From the NCBI GenBank assembly GCA_963836695.1, contig CAWIKX010000024.1, forward strand, positions 62,001 to 126,000: DNA of 64,000 bases, in the 5' to 3' direction. This document shows, one piece after another, positions 29,183 to 38,217 of the stretch. Source of the DNA: Roseiarcus sp963836695 (GTDB lineage Bacteria > Pseudomonadota > Alphaproteobacteria > Rhizobiales > Beijerinckiaceae). Position 1 is the stretch's first letter. Each line of letters opens with the position of its first letter. Made by a program: the position numbers and the translations under genes. The notes below the pieces were generated by a model that did no database searches, was not told where the DNA came from, and saw only the letters and a program-made list of their open reading frames with translations.

Positions 29183-30199
29183 ATGCAAAAACCTACGGGG
29201 TCCCACGCGCTCGGCAGCATCTTTGCGCTCGCGGCGTCAGTGCTCATCGCGGCCCAGGCGCCGCTTTCGTCTCCCGCCGCCAAGCAATTGAGCGTCATCC
29301 AGTTCCTTTTCTTGACGCAGATTGCGCTTCTCGTCTCCGTCCCGCTTCTGTTGATTTCGTCGGACAATCGCCGCGGTCTTGTTGGCGCGCTCGGCTCAAT
29401 GGCGAATTATTGGAAATTGGCTGCTATCTTCGCGGTCAGCGCGGCGGGCCTCGTCCTTTATAACGTCAGCCTCAGCCACGCTCACCCCGTCGTTGTCGTC
29501 GCCATCCTGAACCTTGGCCCCTTCTGGGGGGCGCTCGTTGCCCTGATCCTGAGCCGGACGCCGATCCCGGTCTCGCCGGTAGTGTTCTTCCTCTGCGCGG
29601 CCGTAGCCTTCCTTGGCGCAACCGCGGTTGCCTGGAGCCAAGCGAAAGATGGTTCTGACCTCGTCGCCGAGCTTCTGAGAGGATCCTGGCTGTTCGCATT
29701 GCCGATCCCAATCTTCACGGTTTTGAGCGCCTCCCTCATGTCCAAGTGGTTCTCGGACTTGAATGCTTCGGGCGTGATTGCGGCGAACATCCTCGTGGGT
29801 TGCGCCGTCCTGATACCGGTGACTGCGATGCTGCTGATCGCGCGCGGCGAACCGCTGTTTTCGCACCTCGAGCTTTCGCTCCTGATGGTCGCCGGCATTA
29901 TTCTCGCCGATACGATCGGGCGGGTCTTCTATCAAAAGGCGCTCAACACCACCGGCAACGACAACGGCTTCGTCACCATGTTCCAGAACCTGGAGCCGGG
30001 GATCGCCGCGCTCATTGCGCTTTGCCTGTCGCCGTGGATCGAAGGGTTGCGCTTCGAGGCGAACTGGCCGTTTTTTGCCGGGCTCGGGCTCACGGCAGTA
30101 AGCCTCTTCGTTTTTTCGTGGAGCTCGTTGCATCAAGCGGACCAGCAGGAGAAAGGCGCGTCCGCCGTTCCGGTGCGAAGCCTCGCCATTCGTCTCTAG
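29183..30199 (+). CDS. EamA/DMT family transporter
   Basis: The 338-residue membrane protein has about ten hydrophobic segments arranged as two five-helix EamA halves. Typical end-of-half segments are AHPVVVVAILNLGPFWGALVA in the first half and VTMFQNLEPGIAALIAL in the second. Family members export or import small metabolites; the substrate is unknown. No clear ribosome binding site precedes the ATG. It follows the MFS gene by 92 bases in the same direction and may be cotranscribed. Confidence 0.82.
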   Translation: MQKPTGSHALGSIFALAASVLIAAQAPLSSPAAKQLSVIQFLFLTQIALLVSVPLLLISSDNRRGLVGALGSMANYWKLAAIFAVSAAGLVLYNVSLSHAHPVVVVAILNLGPFWGALVALILSRTPIPVSPVVFFLCAAVAFLGATAVAWSQAKDGSDLVAELLRGSWLFALPIPIFTVLSASLMSKWFSDLNASGVIAANILVGCAVLIPVTAMLLIARGEPLFSHLELSLLMVAGIILADTIGRVFYQKALNTTGNDNGFVTMFQNLEPGIAALIALCLSPWIEGLRFEANWPFFAGLGLTAVSLFVFSWSSLHQADQQEKGASAVPVRSLAIRL

Positions 30200-30269
30200 C
30201 TTGGCGAACGCCCTTTGGGATAGAGCCGAGAGGCTGGGTCTATCGCGAGTTCATCAGATGTTTTGACGT

Positions 30270-31484
30270 TTACGCGGGCGCCGGCGCCAAAGCCGGCTCT
30301 TCCTTCGGCAAGGGCCTGAAGGTCGAGGCGATCAGGAAGGCGCCGATCCCCATCGCCGAGGAGCCGACATAGAGCCATGTGTAGCTGGCGAAGGCGTCGT
30401 AGATCATCCCTCCGGCCAGCGGTCCGAGCGCCATCCCGAGGCTGCCAGCCATCGCCGTGCCGCCGATGACCGTTCCCATCATCCGAAGCGGAAAGTTCTC
30501 GCGCGCCAGAACCGCGTAGAGCGGCATGACCCCCGCGTAGATGAAACCGAATATGGCCGCAACGGTGTAGAACTCGCCCAAGCCTCTGGCGAAGACATAG
30601 CCCATGGCGCCGACCGCCTGCGCAAGCAGGCCGAGGACAAGAACGCGCTTGGCGCCGAACCGATCGCCAAGAAGTCCGAAGCCGATCCGTCCACCCATGC
30701 CCGCAAGTCCCTCGACGCTGTAGATCGAAACCGCGGCCACGAGCGGAATCCCGCATGTCTGCGCGTAGCTCACCGTATGAAAGATGGGGCCGGAATGGGT
30801 GGCGCAGCAGAAGAAGTTGGTGAGCACGAGCACGACGAATTGCGGCGACCGCAACGCCTCGCCGATGGACATGGCCGATTGCGCCCCAGTGTCCGACGCG
30901 GCGCCGCCGGCAACGAGCGCTGGCGGCCGGCGCACCAGAAGCGCCGCGGGGATCATGAGAAGCGCGGCGATGGCGGCGATAATCTCGAGCGTGGTCCTCC
31001 AGCTCACGGTCGACACGAGCCATGCGGCCAAGGGCGCCATGGTCATCGGCGCCATGCCCATGCCCGCCGAGACGAGCGACACGGCAAGGCTGCGATGCGT
31101 GTCAAACCAGCCGGTGACGCAGGCCATCATCGGCACGATGATGGCGGCGGCGCTCGCGCCCACCAGCAGCCCGAAGATGAGCTGAAACGCGATGAGCGAC
31201 GTCGCCTGCGATGCAAGGGCGACGCTCATCGCCAGAACGATCGCGCCGGTCATGACGACCACGCGCGGCCCGAACCGATCGCTGAGCCCGCCCCAGGCCA
31301 TACTGCTGAACGCCATGGCGAGAAAGCCGATGGTCATGGCGCTCGACACGCCGGTCACCGACCAACCGGTGTCGCGAGCGATGGGCTGCAGCAGAACGGG
31401 CAGCGAGAACATCGAGCCGATCGCGACGCAGCCCAGAAGGCCGCCTGCCGCGACGATCACCCATCGATAGCGAGATTCGGTCAT
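30270..31484 (-). CDS. MFS transporter
   Basis: The 404-residue, 12-helix carrier has the loop 2-3 motif GGLSDRFGPRVVV and the loop 8-9 copy GRIGFGLLGDRFGAKRVL. It resembles the oxalate/formate antiporter-like and monocarboxylate-type MFS proteins; the substrate is unknown. Eight bases upstream of the ATG begins a strong palindrome of the TetR operator type, so it is probably repressed until an inducer is present. No TetR-family gene is in the window. Confidence 0.86.
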   Translation of the reverse strand: MTESRYRWVIVAAGGLLGCVAIGSMFSLPVLLQPIARDTGWSVTGVSSAMTIGFLAMAFSSMAWGGLSDRFGPRVVVMTGAIVLAMSVALASQATSLIAFQLIFGLLVGASAAAIIVPMMACVTGWFDTHRSLAVSLVSAGMGMAPMTMAPLAAWLVSTVSWRTTLEIIAAIAALLMIPAALLVRRPPALVAGGAASDTGAQSAMSIGEALRSPQFVVLVLTNFFCCATHSGPIFHTVSYAQTCGIPLVAAVSIYSVEGLAGMGGRIGFGLLGDRFGAKRVLVLGLLAQAVGAMGYVFARGLGEFYTVAAIFGFIYAGVMPLYAVLARENFPLRMMGTVIGGTAMAGSLGMALGPLAGGMIYDAFASYTWLYVGSSAMGIGAFLIASTFRPLPKEEPALAPAPA

Positions 31485-31492
31485 TCCTCACC

Positions 31493-31510
31493 ATACCAAC
31501 TGGTTGGTAT
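31493..31510. promoter_or_regulatory. TetR-type operator palindrome upstream of the MFS gene
   Basis: The sequence ATACCAAC-TG-GTTGGTAT has two perfect 8-base arms around a 2-base centre. It starts 9 bases before the MFS start codon on the opposite strand, so a bound repressor would block transcription or ribosome access. Short-spacer palindromes with ACCAAC/GTTGGT arms are typical targets of TetR-family repressors, which is inference here. Confidence 0.7.
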
Positions 31511-31571
31511 TAGTCAAGAGGTGGCCCATGCGGGGCGCCCTCGCCTATTTGCGGGTGGGTCGGACCACGAT

Positions 31572-31662
31572 CGTCATTGCGGGCGAAGCGAAGCAATCCA
31601 GGGGAACGTCGGGCGCCTTTACGGCCTCGGGATTGCGTTGTCGCTGTGCTCCTCGAAATGAC
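31572..31662. repeat. imperfect palindromic intergenic repeat (REP-like)
   Basis: The left arm (CGTCATTGCGGGCGAAGCGA, continuing AGCAATCC) and the right arm (GGATTGCGTTGTCGCTGTGC, ending AAATGACA) can pair imperfectly. This resembles the dispersed CGTCATTGCGAGCGAAGCGAA-type elements often seen between genes in alphaproteobacteria. It fills part of the 304-base gap between the MFS gene and the cytochrome b561 gene; the rest of the gap, apart from the operator, shows nothing. Confidence 0.55.
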
Positions 31663-31788
31663 AATTTCGTTCGAACGCAGCACGCTGCAGAGGCGACGAG
31701 CGTGCGGCGTCACGCTAAGTGAAATCTAGGAGCACTGTCCAATCTCCGGCCGGGAGATTATGCGATCGTGCGCCCCAACGAAATGTCC

Positions 31789-32406
31789 CTATCTTGATCG
31801 AATAGGCGCGGGCGGCTCGCTCCATTCCCCAGGCGCGACCTCGTCATGCGTCAAATGTGGGCCCATCGCATCGAACACGCCGTCCCGCCGGACGAGCCCA
31901 TGAAACAGTCCTGCGGCGAGATGCATGAGGATCAGTGCGAAGAACAGGAAGGCGAGATAGTAATGCGCGTTCCACAAGAGCGTATGCAGGCTCGCGCTTT
32001 GCGGAACGATCTGCGGTAGCCAGAGACTGGGCCACAACGTGACGGGATAGTCCGCTGCCGACAGCATCGCCCAGCCGATCAGCGGCATGGCGATCATGAG
32101 CGCGTAGAGCGCGTAATGCGAAAGGTAGGCCGCGAGCTTCATGGGCTCAGGCAGATCGAGGGGCAGGGGCGGCGCGCCATAGCGCAGGCGGACAACGAGG
32201 CGGATCAGCGCGAGAATCAAGATCAGGATCCCGAGCGGCTTATGAATGTTCACGAGCGTCAAATATTCCGGCGCGACCGTTGACACCATGCCGACGCCGA
32301 TGAACAGCATCGCCAGAATGCAGACCGCCATGACCCAGTGCAGCGTTCGCTGCAGGGGTGTGAAGCGCCGAAGGGTCAGTGGGCGGATCCGCTGAGCGTT
32401 CGTCAT
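31789..32406 (-). CDS. cytochrome b561 family protein
   Basis: The 205-residue protein has four membrane helices with conserved His in LQRTLHWVMAV, NIHKPLG, HTLLWNAHYYLAF and ILMHLAAGL, which fits a diheme b561 electron carrier. The ATG at 32406 overlaps the stop of the catalase-like gene (ATGA). The pair probably form a membrane redox unit, with the b561 passing quinol electrons to the peroxidase. Confidence 0.86.
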   Translation of the reverse strand: MTNAQRIRPLTLRRFTPLQRTLHWVMAVCILAMLFIGVGMVSTVAPEYLTLVNIHKPLGILILILALIRLVVRLRYGAPPLPLDLPEPMKLAAYLSHYALYALMIAMPLIGWAMLSAADYPVTLWPSLWLPQIVPQSASLHTLLWNAHYYLAFLFFALILMHLAAGLFHGLVRRDGVFDAMGPHLTHDEVAPGEWSEPPAPIRSR

Positions 32407-33461
32407 TGGGCGGCTCCCGTGGCGGTTCGCGGATAGTCCTTCTCCTCCGCCGTGCGGCGGTCGTAGGAGACCCGGTAGGCGGCCGAGCGGGCGGCGGGAA
32501 ACGGATCGTCCGAGGTCCTTATGCCGCTCGGCAGGACGGTCGGATCGAAATTGATGTCGCGGCACGGGCCGTCCGCCTCGGCCTCGATCTTGTCGACGGT
32601 GAGCACGCCAACCTCGACGCTGCGACGGTCTTGCGGCCATGCCTTGCTCGGGTCCGAGGTCTGATCGCCGGCGTTAGCGACGATGACCTTCATCGTCCAA
32701 TGCGCCGGCCCGGCCTTGATGCGATCAACGATCTCGGTTTCGAGGAAGTTCGGCCCGGGCTTCGCGAGTTCGTCCGGCGGGACCGGGACTGGCTGTGCCG
32801 CCGGCGTCAGCGACCAGCGCACCACGTGGTCGTTTCCGGAACCGTCGCTGAAGATGAAGCTGTTGAGGCTGTTGTAAGGCTCCTCGGCGTAGCTGCCGGT
32901 CCAGGGCGCGCTCTTCGCCCAGCCGCCGAAGGCAGCGATCTCAGGATGAGCGCCAGCGAATTTGGCCATCGCGCCGGGCTCCTTGCTCGCAGATGCGATC
33001 TGCAGTTCGCGGAAAGCCTCGACGCTGGCGACGGGAAAGAATGGCGGATCGATCATCGCCATGCGCCATTCCTGGCCGTCCGGCGTCGAGATCATGAGGC
33101 CCAGGCCGCGCACCCGCTCCTTGGAATCGTCGGCGTTGGGATTCGGCGTACCCAGATTGAATCGGCCAACCACGGGATATTGACCCCTGGCGAAGACCTG
33201 AGCGTGCGACAGCTCGGATCCCGCGCCGTTCGCCTCAAACACGCCGGTGAAGCAAATGCCTTTGGCGTGATTGCGCCTATGACCGAGCGCGGGCCCTGCG
33301 GGGTCGGCGAAGCCGTCGACCAACCTCTGAGGCGTGAGGCGCTCGGGCGAAAACCAGCCGGCCGTATAGGAAAAGGTCGCGGCGACGAAGGCGACCACGC
33401 CGGCAATCAGCGCGAGTGATCCGATGGGGTTGCGCGGAGCCGATCGGGACGCTTCGGGCAA
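32403..33461 (-). CDS. catalase-family peroxidase (SrpA-like), membrane-anchored
   Basis: The 352-residue protein is a minimal catalase fold, much shorter than classical catalases. After an N-terminal membrane anchor (about residues 14-36) it has the distal heme His in RRNHAKGICFTGVF. The proximal Tyr region is RSAAYRVSYDRR. Family members such as SrpA and E. coli-like relatives act as heme peroxidases, often with a cytochrome b561 partner. Here the partner gene follows with an ATGA overlap. The active domain should face the periplasm. Confidence 0.85.
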   Translation of the reverse strand: MPEASRSAPRNPIGSLALIAGVVAFVAATFSYTAGWFSPERLTPQRLVDGFADPAGPALGHRRNHAKGICFTGVFEANGAGSELSHAQVFARGQYPVVGRFNLGTPNPNADDSKERVRGLGLMISTPDGQEWRMAMIDPPFFPVASVEAFRELQIASASKEPGAMAKFAGAHPEIAAFGGWAKSAPWTGSYAEEPYNSLNSFIFSDGSGNDHVVRWSLTPAAQPVPVPPDELAKPGPNFLETEIVDRIKAGPAHWTMKVIVANAGDQTSDPSKAWPQDRRSVEVGVLTVDKIEAEADGPCRDINFDPTVLPSGIRTSDDPFPAARSAAYRVSYDRRTAEEKDYPRTATGAAQ

Positions 33462-33523
33462 TGTCCGTTTTCCCCTCTGATCGTTCTAACCGAGCCTAGC
33501 ACAGAAGGCTGGGCGAAGCGCGT

Positions 33524-34894
33524 TCACGGTGACAATTCGCCAAAGGTCGTGGGGACAAGCTCCGACACCGTGGGATGGATCGCCACGACGCGCGTGTAGG
33601 CGGAAGCGGTCACGCCTGCGCCCATCGCCTCGATCACGCCGTGGATGGCCTCGTCGCCTCCAACGCCAAGAATTGCGGCGCCGAGGATCGCGTCGCTGTC
33701 GCTGTCGACCAAGACCTTCATGAACCCTTGCGTTTCGCCCTTTTCGACCGCGCGTCCGACGCGAGTCATCGGCCTACGGCCGATCCGAACCGCATGGCCT
33801 TTCGCGCGAGCGTCCGCCTCGGTAAGGCCGACTCGGCCGAGCGGCGGATCGATATAGAGAGCGTACACAGGAATGCGATCGCTGACTTTGCGTTGCGAGC
33901 CATCGAGCAGGTTCGCCGCAGCGATCTCGAAATCATTGTACGAAGTGTGGGTGAAGGCGCCTCGGCCGTTGCAATCGCCAAGCGCCCAAATATGCGAGAC
34001 GCTGGTCTTCAAAGACTCGTCGACAACAATGTAGCCATGCGCGTCCACCTTGACGCCCGCAGCTTCGAGGCCGAGGTCGTCGGTATTCGGGCGGCGACCG
34101 ACGGCGAGCAGAACATGAGAGCCTAACACCTCGGGCTCACCCGACATGCAGTTGACGCCGACGGCGATCTCCGCGCCGCGCGGCTCGAATTGAATGCACT
34201 CGGAGTCGAGCCGGATTTCTATGCCCTCGGCCTCGAGGATTTCTCGGATGGCGTCCGACACCTCTTCGTCCTCGCGCGGAACGAGCCGCGCCGCCTTTTC
34301 AACCACCGTGACTTCCGCTCCTAAGCGGCGAAAAACCTGTGCAAACTCGAGGCCGACATAGCTCCCGCCAACCACGACAAGGCGCTTGGGCAAGACGTCG
34401 AGTTCAAGCAGTGTCGTGTTGGTCAGCGTCTTCACCTGATCGCGACCGGGAAAGTCGGGAATAACCGCCCGGCCGCCGGCGTTGATGAAGAAGCGCTCGG
34501 CCTCGAGCACGTCGCTACCCACCTGGATTGTTGTGGGAGAGAGGAAGCGCGCGTGGCCTCGGATGACCGTGCAATTCGCCATGCCTTGCAGCCACGTCTC
34601 GAGGCCAGAGCGGGAATTGCCGACGACCTGGTTCTTGCGCGCCATGACCGCGGCGAAATCGACGCCGATCGGTCCGGTCTTGACGCCGAAATCCGCTGCG
34701 CGCCTTGAAAGGTGAGCCGCATAGGCGCTGGCGACAAGGGTCTTGGTCGGCGTGCAGCCGGTGTTGACGCAGGTCCCTCCGATCAGATCGCGTTCGATCA
34801 GCGCGACCTTCTGGCCCGCCGCCGCAAGCCGGCCGACCATCGGCGGGCCAGCTTGTCCCGCGCCGATAACGATCGCATCGAAATGGCGGTTCAC
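33524..34894 (-). CDS. FAD-dependent pyridine nucleotide-disulfide oxidoreductase (mercuric reductase-like)
   Basis: The 456-residue flavoprotein has the FAD motif VIGAGQAGPP, the redox-active disulfide GGTCVNTGCTPTK, the NAD(P) motif VVGGSYVGLEFAQ, ALGDCNGRGAF, and the C-terminal base in AIHPTVSE. It lacks both the N-terminal heavy-metal domain and the C-terminal Cys pair of MerA, so mercury reduction is doubtful. It probably reduces an unknown disulfide or metal substrate. It starts with GTG at 34894, overlapping the DUF4126 stop as GTGA. Confidence 0.86.
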   Translation of the reverse strand: MNRHFDAIVIGAGQAGPPMVGRLAAAGQKVALIERDLIGGTCVNTGCTPTKTLVASAYAAHLSRRAADFGVKTGPIGVDFAAVMARKNQVVGNSRSGLETWLQGMANCTVIRGHARFLSPTTIQVGSDVLEAERFFINAGGRAVIPDFPGRDQVKTLTNTTLLELDVLPKRLVVVGGSYVGLEFAQVFRRLGAEVTVVEKAARLVPREDEEVSDAIREILEAEGIEIRLDSECIQFEPRGAEIAVGVNCMSGEPEVLGSHVLLAVGRRPNTDDLGLEAAGVKVDAHGYIVVDESLKTSVSHIWALGDCNGRGAFTHTSYNDFEIAAANLLDGSQRKVSDRIPVYALYIDPPLGRVGLTEADARAKGHAVRIGRRPMTRVGRAVEKGETQGFMKVLVDSDSDAILGAAILGVGGDEAIHGVIEAMGAGVTASAYTRVVAIHPTVSELVPTTFGELSP

Positions 34895-35352
34895 CGGAGC
34901 GCCCAGATGACGATCAGGCCAAGAATGATCGCGGCGGCGTCTTCGATGAATGCGGCGGGCGTGTCGCGCCCAAACGCCTTCGCCATTTGGGACCGAATTT
35001 CCGCGCCGCCGTAAGTTCCGATGATCGCGCCGATCACGCCGGCTATGAGGCCGATGATCCATGAGCCTGCCGCCACGCCGATCGTCGCGCCCGACAAGGC
35101 GCCGCTGATGATCCGGGCGCCGAACTGCATTGGGACCTTCCGGCTCGGAGTCGATGGGAGCTGGTCGGTGACGTACTCGACGATCGCCAATAGACTGAAG
35201 ATCCATGGAGTCCAGGCGTAGCCCATGAATGCGAGCCAGGAGCCGTCAAGATTGAGAGCGCCCAACCTCGCCGCCCAGCTCACGGCGGCCAGCGCCGTGA
35301 AAACGCGCGAGCCGGCCACGACGCCGGCCAAGAGTGCGAGTCCGTAAAGCAT
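34891..35352 (-). CDS. DUF4126 membrane protein
   Basis: The 153-residue protein has about four hydrophobic segments with Gly/Ala-rich loops and the family's GSRVFTALAAVSWA start, plus GAIIGTYGGAEIR near the C-terminus. Its function is not known. The overlapping FAD oxidoreductase downstream suggests that the two act together. Confidence 0.75.
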   Translation of the reverse strand: MLYGLALLAGVVAGSRVFTALAAVSWAARLGALNLDGSWLAFMGYAWTPWIFSLLAIVEYVTDQLPSTPSRKVPMQFGARIISGALSGATIGVAAGSWIIGLIAGVIGAIIGTYGGAEIRSQMAKAFGRDTPAAFIEDAAAIILGLIVIWALR

Positions 35353-35415
35353 CGTTTGTCCCCCCTTTAGCGGCCTCAGCCGGAGACACTCCTGCGCCCC
35401 CGGCGGATAACCTCG

Positions 35416-37584
35416 CTACCCCTTCACCTTCACATATTCCCCTGGGGCGTCGCCGAGCGGTTTAAGCTTATCTCCGCCGGGCTTGCGCGCGGGGACTTTC
35501 TCCGGCGCCTGCGCCGTCAGCCATGCGAGCCAATCGGGCCACCATGAGCCCGGCGTCTCCTTGGCTTTCGCGACCCAATCCTCGAACTTGCCCTCCGGAG
35601 GCCCGTCCGACCAGTACTGGTATTTCGCCTTGCTCGGTGGATTGACGACGCCTGCGATATGGCCCGATCCCGCCATCACATAGCGGACCGGGCCACCGAA
35701 GGATTTGGCTCCGGTGAACGCCGAGCGGGCAGGGGCGATGTGGTCTTCCTTGGTGGCCAGTTCATAGACCGGGATTGTCACTTGTTTGAGGTCGATCCTC
35801 CTGCCGTTCAGCTCCATTCGTCCGTTCGACAGATCGTTCTGCAGATAGCAGTGGCGCAAATAGAAGTTGTGGTTAGCGGCGGGCATGCGGGTCGAGTCCG
35901 AATTCCAGACAAGTAAGTCGAACGGCATCGGCTCTTTGCCCTTGAGATAATTATTGACGTAGTAGGACCAGATGAGGTCGTTCGGCCTCAGCATGTTGAA
36001 GGCGTTGGCCATGGCCGAGCCTTCGAGATAGCCGCGCTCGGCCATCCGCTCCTCGACCGCCTTCAATTGCTCGGCATCCACGAACACCTTGAGATCGCCG
36101 GGGTCGGCGAAGTCGATCTGCGTGGCGAACAAGGTCGCGCTGGTGATGCGCTTGTCGTTTCCCGCGGCCATATAGCCGAGCGTCCCCGCGAGCAGCGTGC
36201 CGCCGACGCAATAGCCGATCGCAGAAAGCTCTCGTTCGCCTGTCGCCTGCTCGATGCAGTCAACGGCGGTGAGGATGCCCTCGCGCATATAGCTCTCGAA
36301 GTCCTTGTCGGCATGGCGCTCGTCGGGGTTGACCCAGGAGATGACGAACACCGTCAAGCCCTCAGCGACCGCCCAGCGGATGAACGACTTCTCGGGATTG
36401 AGGTCGAGGATGTAGAACTTGTTGATCCACGGCGGCACGATGAGGAGCGGGCGCTTAAAGACGTTTGGCGTGCTCGGCTCGTACTGGATGAGCTCAATCA
36501 AGTTATTTCGGTAGATGACCTTGCCGGGCGTCGTCGCAAGGTTGACGCCGAGCTTGAATGCTCGTGCGTCCGACTGGCGAATACGCAAGTTGCCGCCGCC
36601 GGCCTCAATGTCCTCGGCCAGCATCTTCAAGCCCCGCACCAGGTTCTCACCGCCCTCGGCGAGCGTCGTGCGCAGAAGCTCAGGATTGGTGGCGAGGAAG
36701 TTCGAGGGCGACAGCGCCGCGGTGACCTGACGCAAATAAAATTGCGCTTTCTCGCGATCGTGCGGGTCGAGCTCATCGGCGCGCTTGACCAGATCGTCCG
36801 CCCAGCGCGCCGTCAGCACATAGGCCTGCTTGATGAAATCGAAATAGGGATTGTCGCGCCACGCGGCGTCGGCGAAGCGCTTGTCGGATGTGTCGGGCGC
36901 GACGACCGGCGGCGTCGCTTCGCCCTGAAGCCGCTGCAAGGTTATCGCCCAGAGATCGACGAACTGCTTGGTCAGCGTCGTTTGCGCGGCCAACGCCCGC
37001 TGGGGATCAGCCATGTAATATTCCGCCACCCGGCCGATGGAACGGACCATCTCGCCGACTTCTTGGGCGAGCGTGGCCTTGATCTCGCCGCTCGCGCGCG
37101 GCTGTAAGTAAGCGGCCAGCACTTTGCCGCCCTGCTCGATCGCCTGGGCGATGTTGTGCGCGAGCGCCTCTACATCGGGGATCGAGTATTGGCCGCTCGG
37201 CTCGGTGGCTTGCGCGGGATCAGCCGGCGGCGGGAGGGCATGCCTTGGCGGCTCTGGCGGCGCTACGCGCGCCGCAGATCGAATGGGCTCGCGCAGAACG
37301 GGCGCGGCCTGAATTTCGGTTGGATGACGCGGCTCAACCAGAGCCGATCGCTTCACCTTCAAGGGAAGCGCCGAAACTCGCGCTTTGGGCGCGGCAGCCG
37401 CCTTAAGCGCCGGCGGTTCGTTTCGCCGCTGAGCGCTTTTTGCGCGAGGCGGTTTGAGATCCCCTGGAGGCGTATCGCCTTGCGCGCCGCGCTTGGCTCG
37501 GCTTGCGATGGGGCTTCGGGTCGAGGCCTTGGCTGGCTTCGACTTCGAGCGGGCCCTTGCCTTGCTCGGACCGGTCTTGGCCAT
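35416..37584 (-). CDS. phaC: class I poly(3-hydroxyalkanoate) synthase
   Basis: The 722-residue enzyme polymerises 3-hydroxyacyl-CoA into storage polyester at the granule surface. The catalytic triad is Cys459 in the lipase-like box GYCVGGT, Asp614 in KEDHIAP and His642 in GSGHIAG. The N-terminal PhaC_N domain begins after about 130 extra residues rich in Lys, Ala, Arg and Pro, which is longer than usual. I chose the ATG at 37584 (AGGGAA upstream); the ATG at 37638 overlaps a TATTAT box that may be the -10 element. No phaA, phaB or phasin gene is adjacent. Confidence 0.94.
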   Translation of the reverse strand: MAKTGPSKARARSKSKPAKASTRSPIASRAKRGAQGDTPPGDLKPPRAKSAQRRNEPPALKAAAAPKARVSALPLKVKRSALVEPRHPTEIQAAPVLREPIRSAARVAPPEPPRHALPPPADPAQATEPSGQYSIPDVEALAHNIAQAIEQGGKVLAAYLQPRASGEIKATLAQEVGEMVRSIGRVAEYYMADPQRALAAQTTLTKQFVDLWAITLQRLQGEATPPVVAPDTSDKRFADAAWRDNPYFDFIKQAYVLTARWADDLVKRADELDPHDREKAQFYLRQVTAALSPSNFLATNPELLRTTLAEGGENLVRGLKMLAEDIEAGGGNLRIRQSDARAFKLGVNLATTPGKVIYRNNLIELIQYEPSTPNVFKRPLLIVPPWINKFYILDLNPEKSFIRWAVAEGLTVFVISWVNPDERHADKDFESYMREGILTAVDCIEQATGERELSAIGYCVGGTLLAGTLGYMAAGNDKRITSATLFATQIDFADPGDLKVFVDAEQLKAVEERMAERGYLEGSAMANAFNMLRPNDLIWSYYVNNYLKGKEPMPFDLLVWNSDSTRMPAANHNFYLRHCYLQNDLSNGRMELNGRRIDLKQVTIPVYELATKEDHIAPARSAFTGAKSFGGPVRYVMAGSGHIAGVVNPPSKAKYQYWSDGPPEGKFEDWVAKAKETPGSWWPDWLAWLTAQAPEKVPARKPGGDKLKPLGDAPGEYVKVKG

Positions 37585-37688
37585 GACTAGCGTTCCCTGT
37601 CGGATCCGGGCGCGAGGGGCCGGTCCCCTTTTGGTCATAATAGGTCAGTACCTGTCCGCGAAGCCAACACGACTTTTCGGACAGAAAG

Positions 37689-38118
37689 ATGGTTTGCACG
37701 ATTTGTGCCGAAAACGCCGGATGCGGCCCGAGGGCGATCGCACTGGCGGGGCTTCTCGCTTTTGCTGGGCTCCTCGCTTCCGGGTCGGACGTTTGTGCGC
37801 AGCAGCAGGACAACATCCTGAAACAGGCGTTCAAGGTCTTTGGCTTCGCTACCGACGTGGCGCCGCCCGGCGGATTTCGTCGGCAAGACGCGACCGCCCG
37901 CCGATCTTAACTATCTTCCGGTGTTCCAGCCGCCGCCGGAGCCAGCCCGGCCGGCCTTGAAGAATGACCAGCTCAACGCAGTCAAGAGCGACCTTGACGG
38001 GGTGGAGAAGCAGCATGACACGCTGCGGAAGGGCTTTGCGCCGGCCGCCAAAGCCTTGGCGGAACAGCAGGCCGCGCAAAAAAAGCCGAAATCGAATGCC
38101 CCGGCCGCCCAGCAATAG
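37689..38118 (+). CDS. small secreted Pro-rich protein of unknown function (one frameshift in this sequence)
   Basis: The protein begins with a signal peptide (LAGLLAFAGLLASGSDVCAQ). A first frame reads to KVFGFATDVAPP and a second continues ADFVGKTRPPADLNYLPVFQ, followed by a Lys/Ala/Gln-rich tail. One surplus C in the CCC at 37866-37868 explains the switch; removing it gives 142 residues. The gene is divergent from phaC. No function is recognised. Confidence 0.65.
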
Positions 38119-38217
38119 CCGATATCCGGTTTGGCGTCTTTAGTCTTCCGATGTTACAGGGCCATGTCGGCGTGATTGATTGACGAATCGGGATCAGACC
38201 CAAGGCCAGTGGCTGCG

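Noticed and set aside
33524..34894. Mercury resistance gene
   Set aside because: The protein lacks the N-terminal metal domain and the C-terminal Cys pair of MerA, and no mer genes are adjacent.
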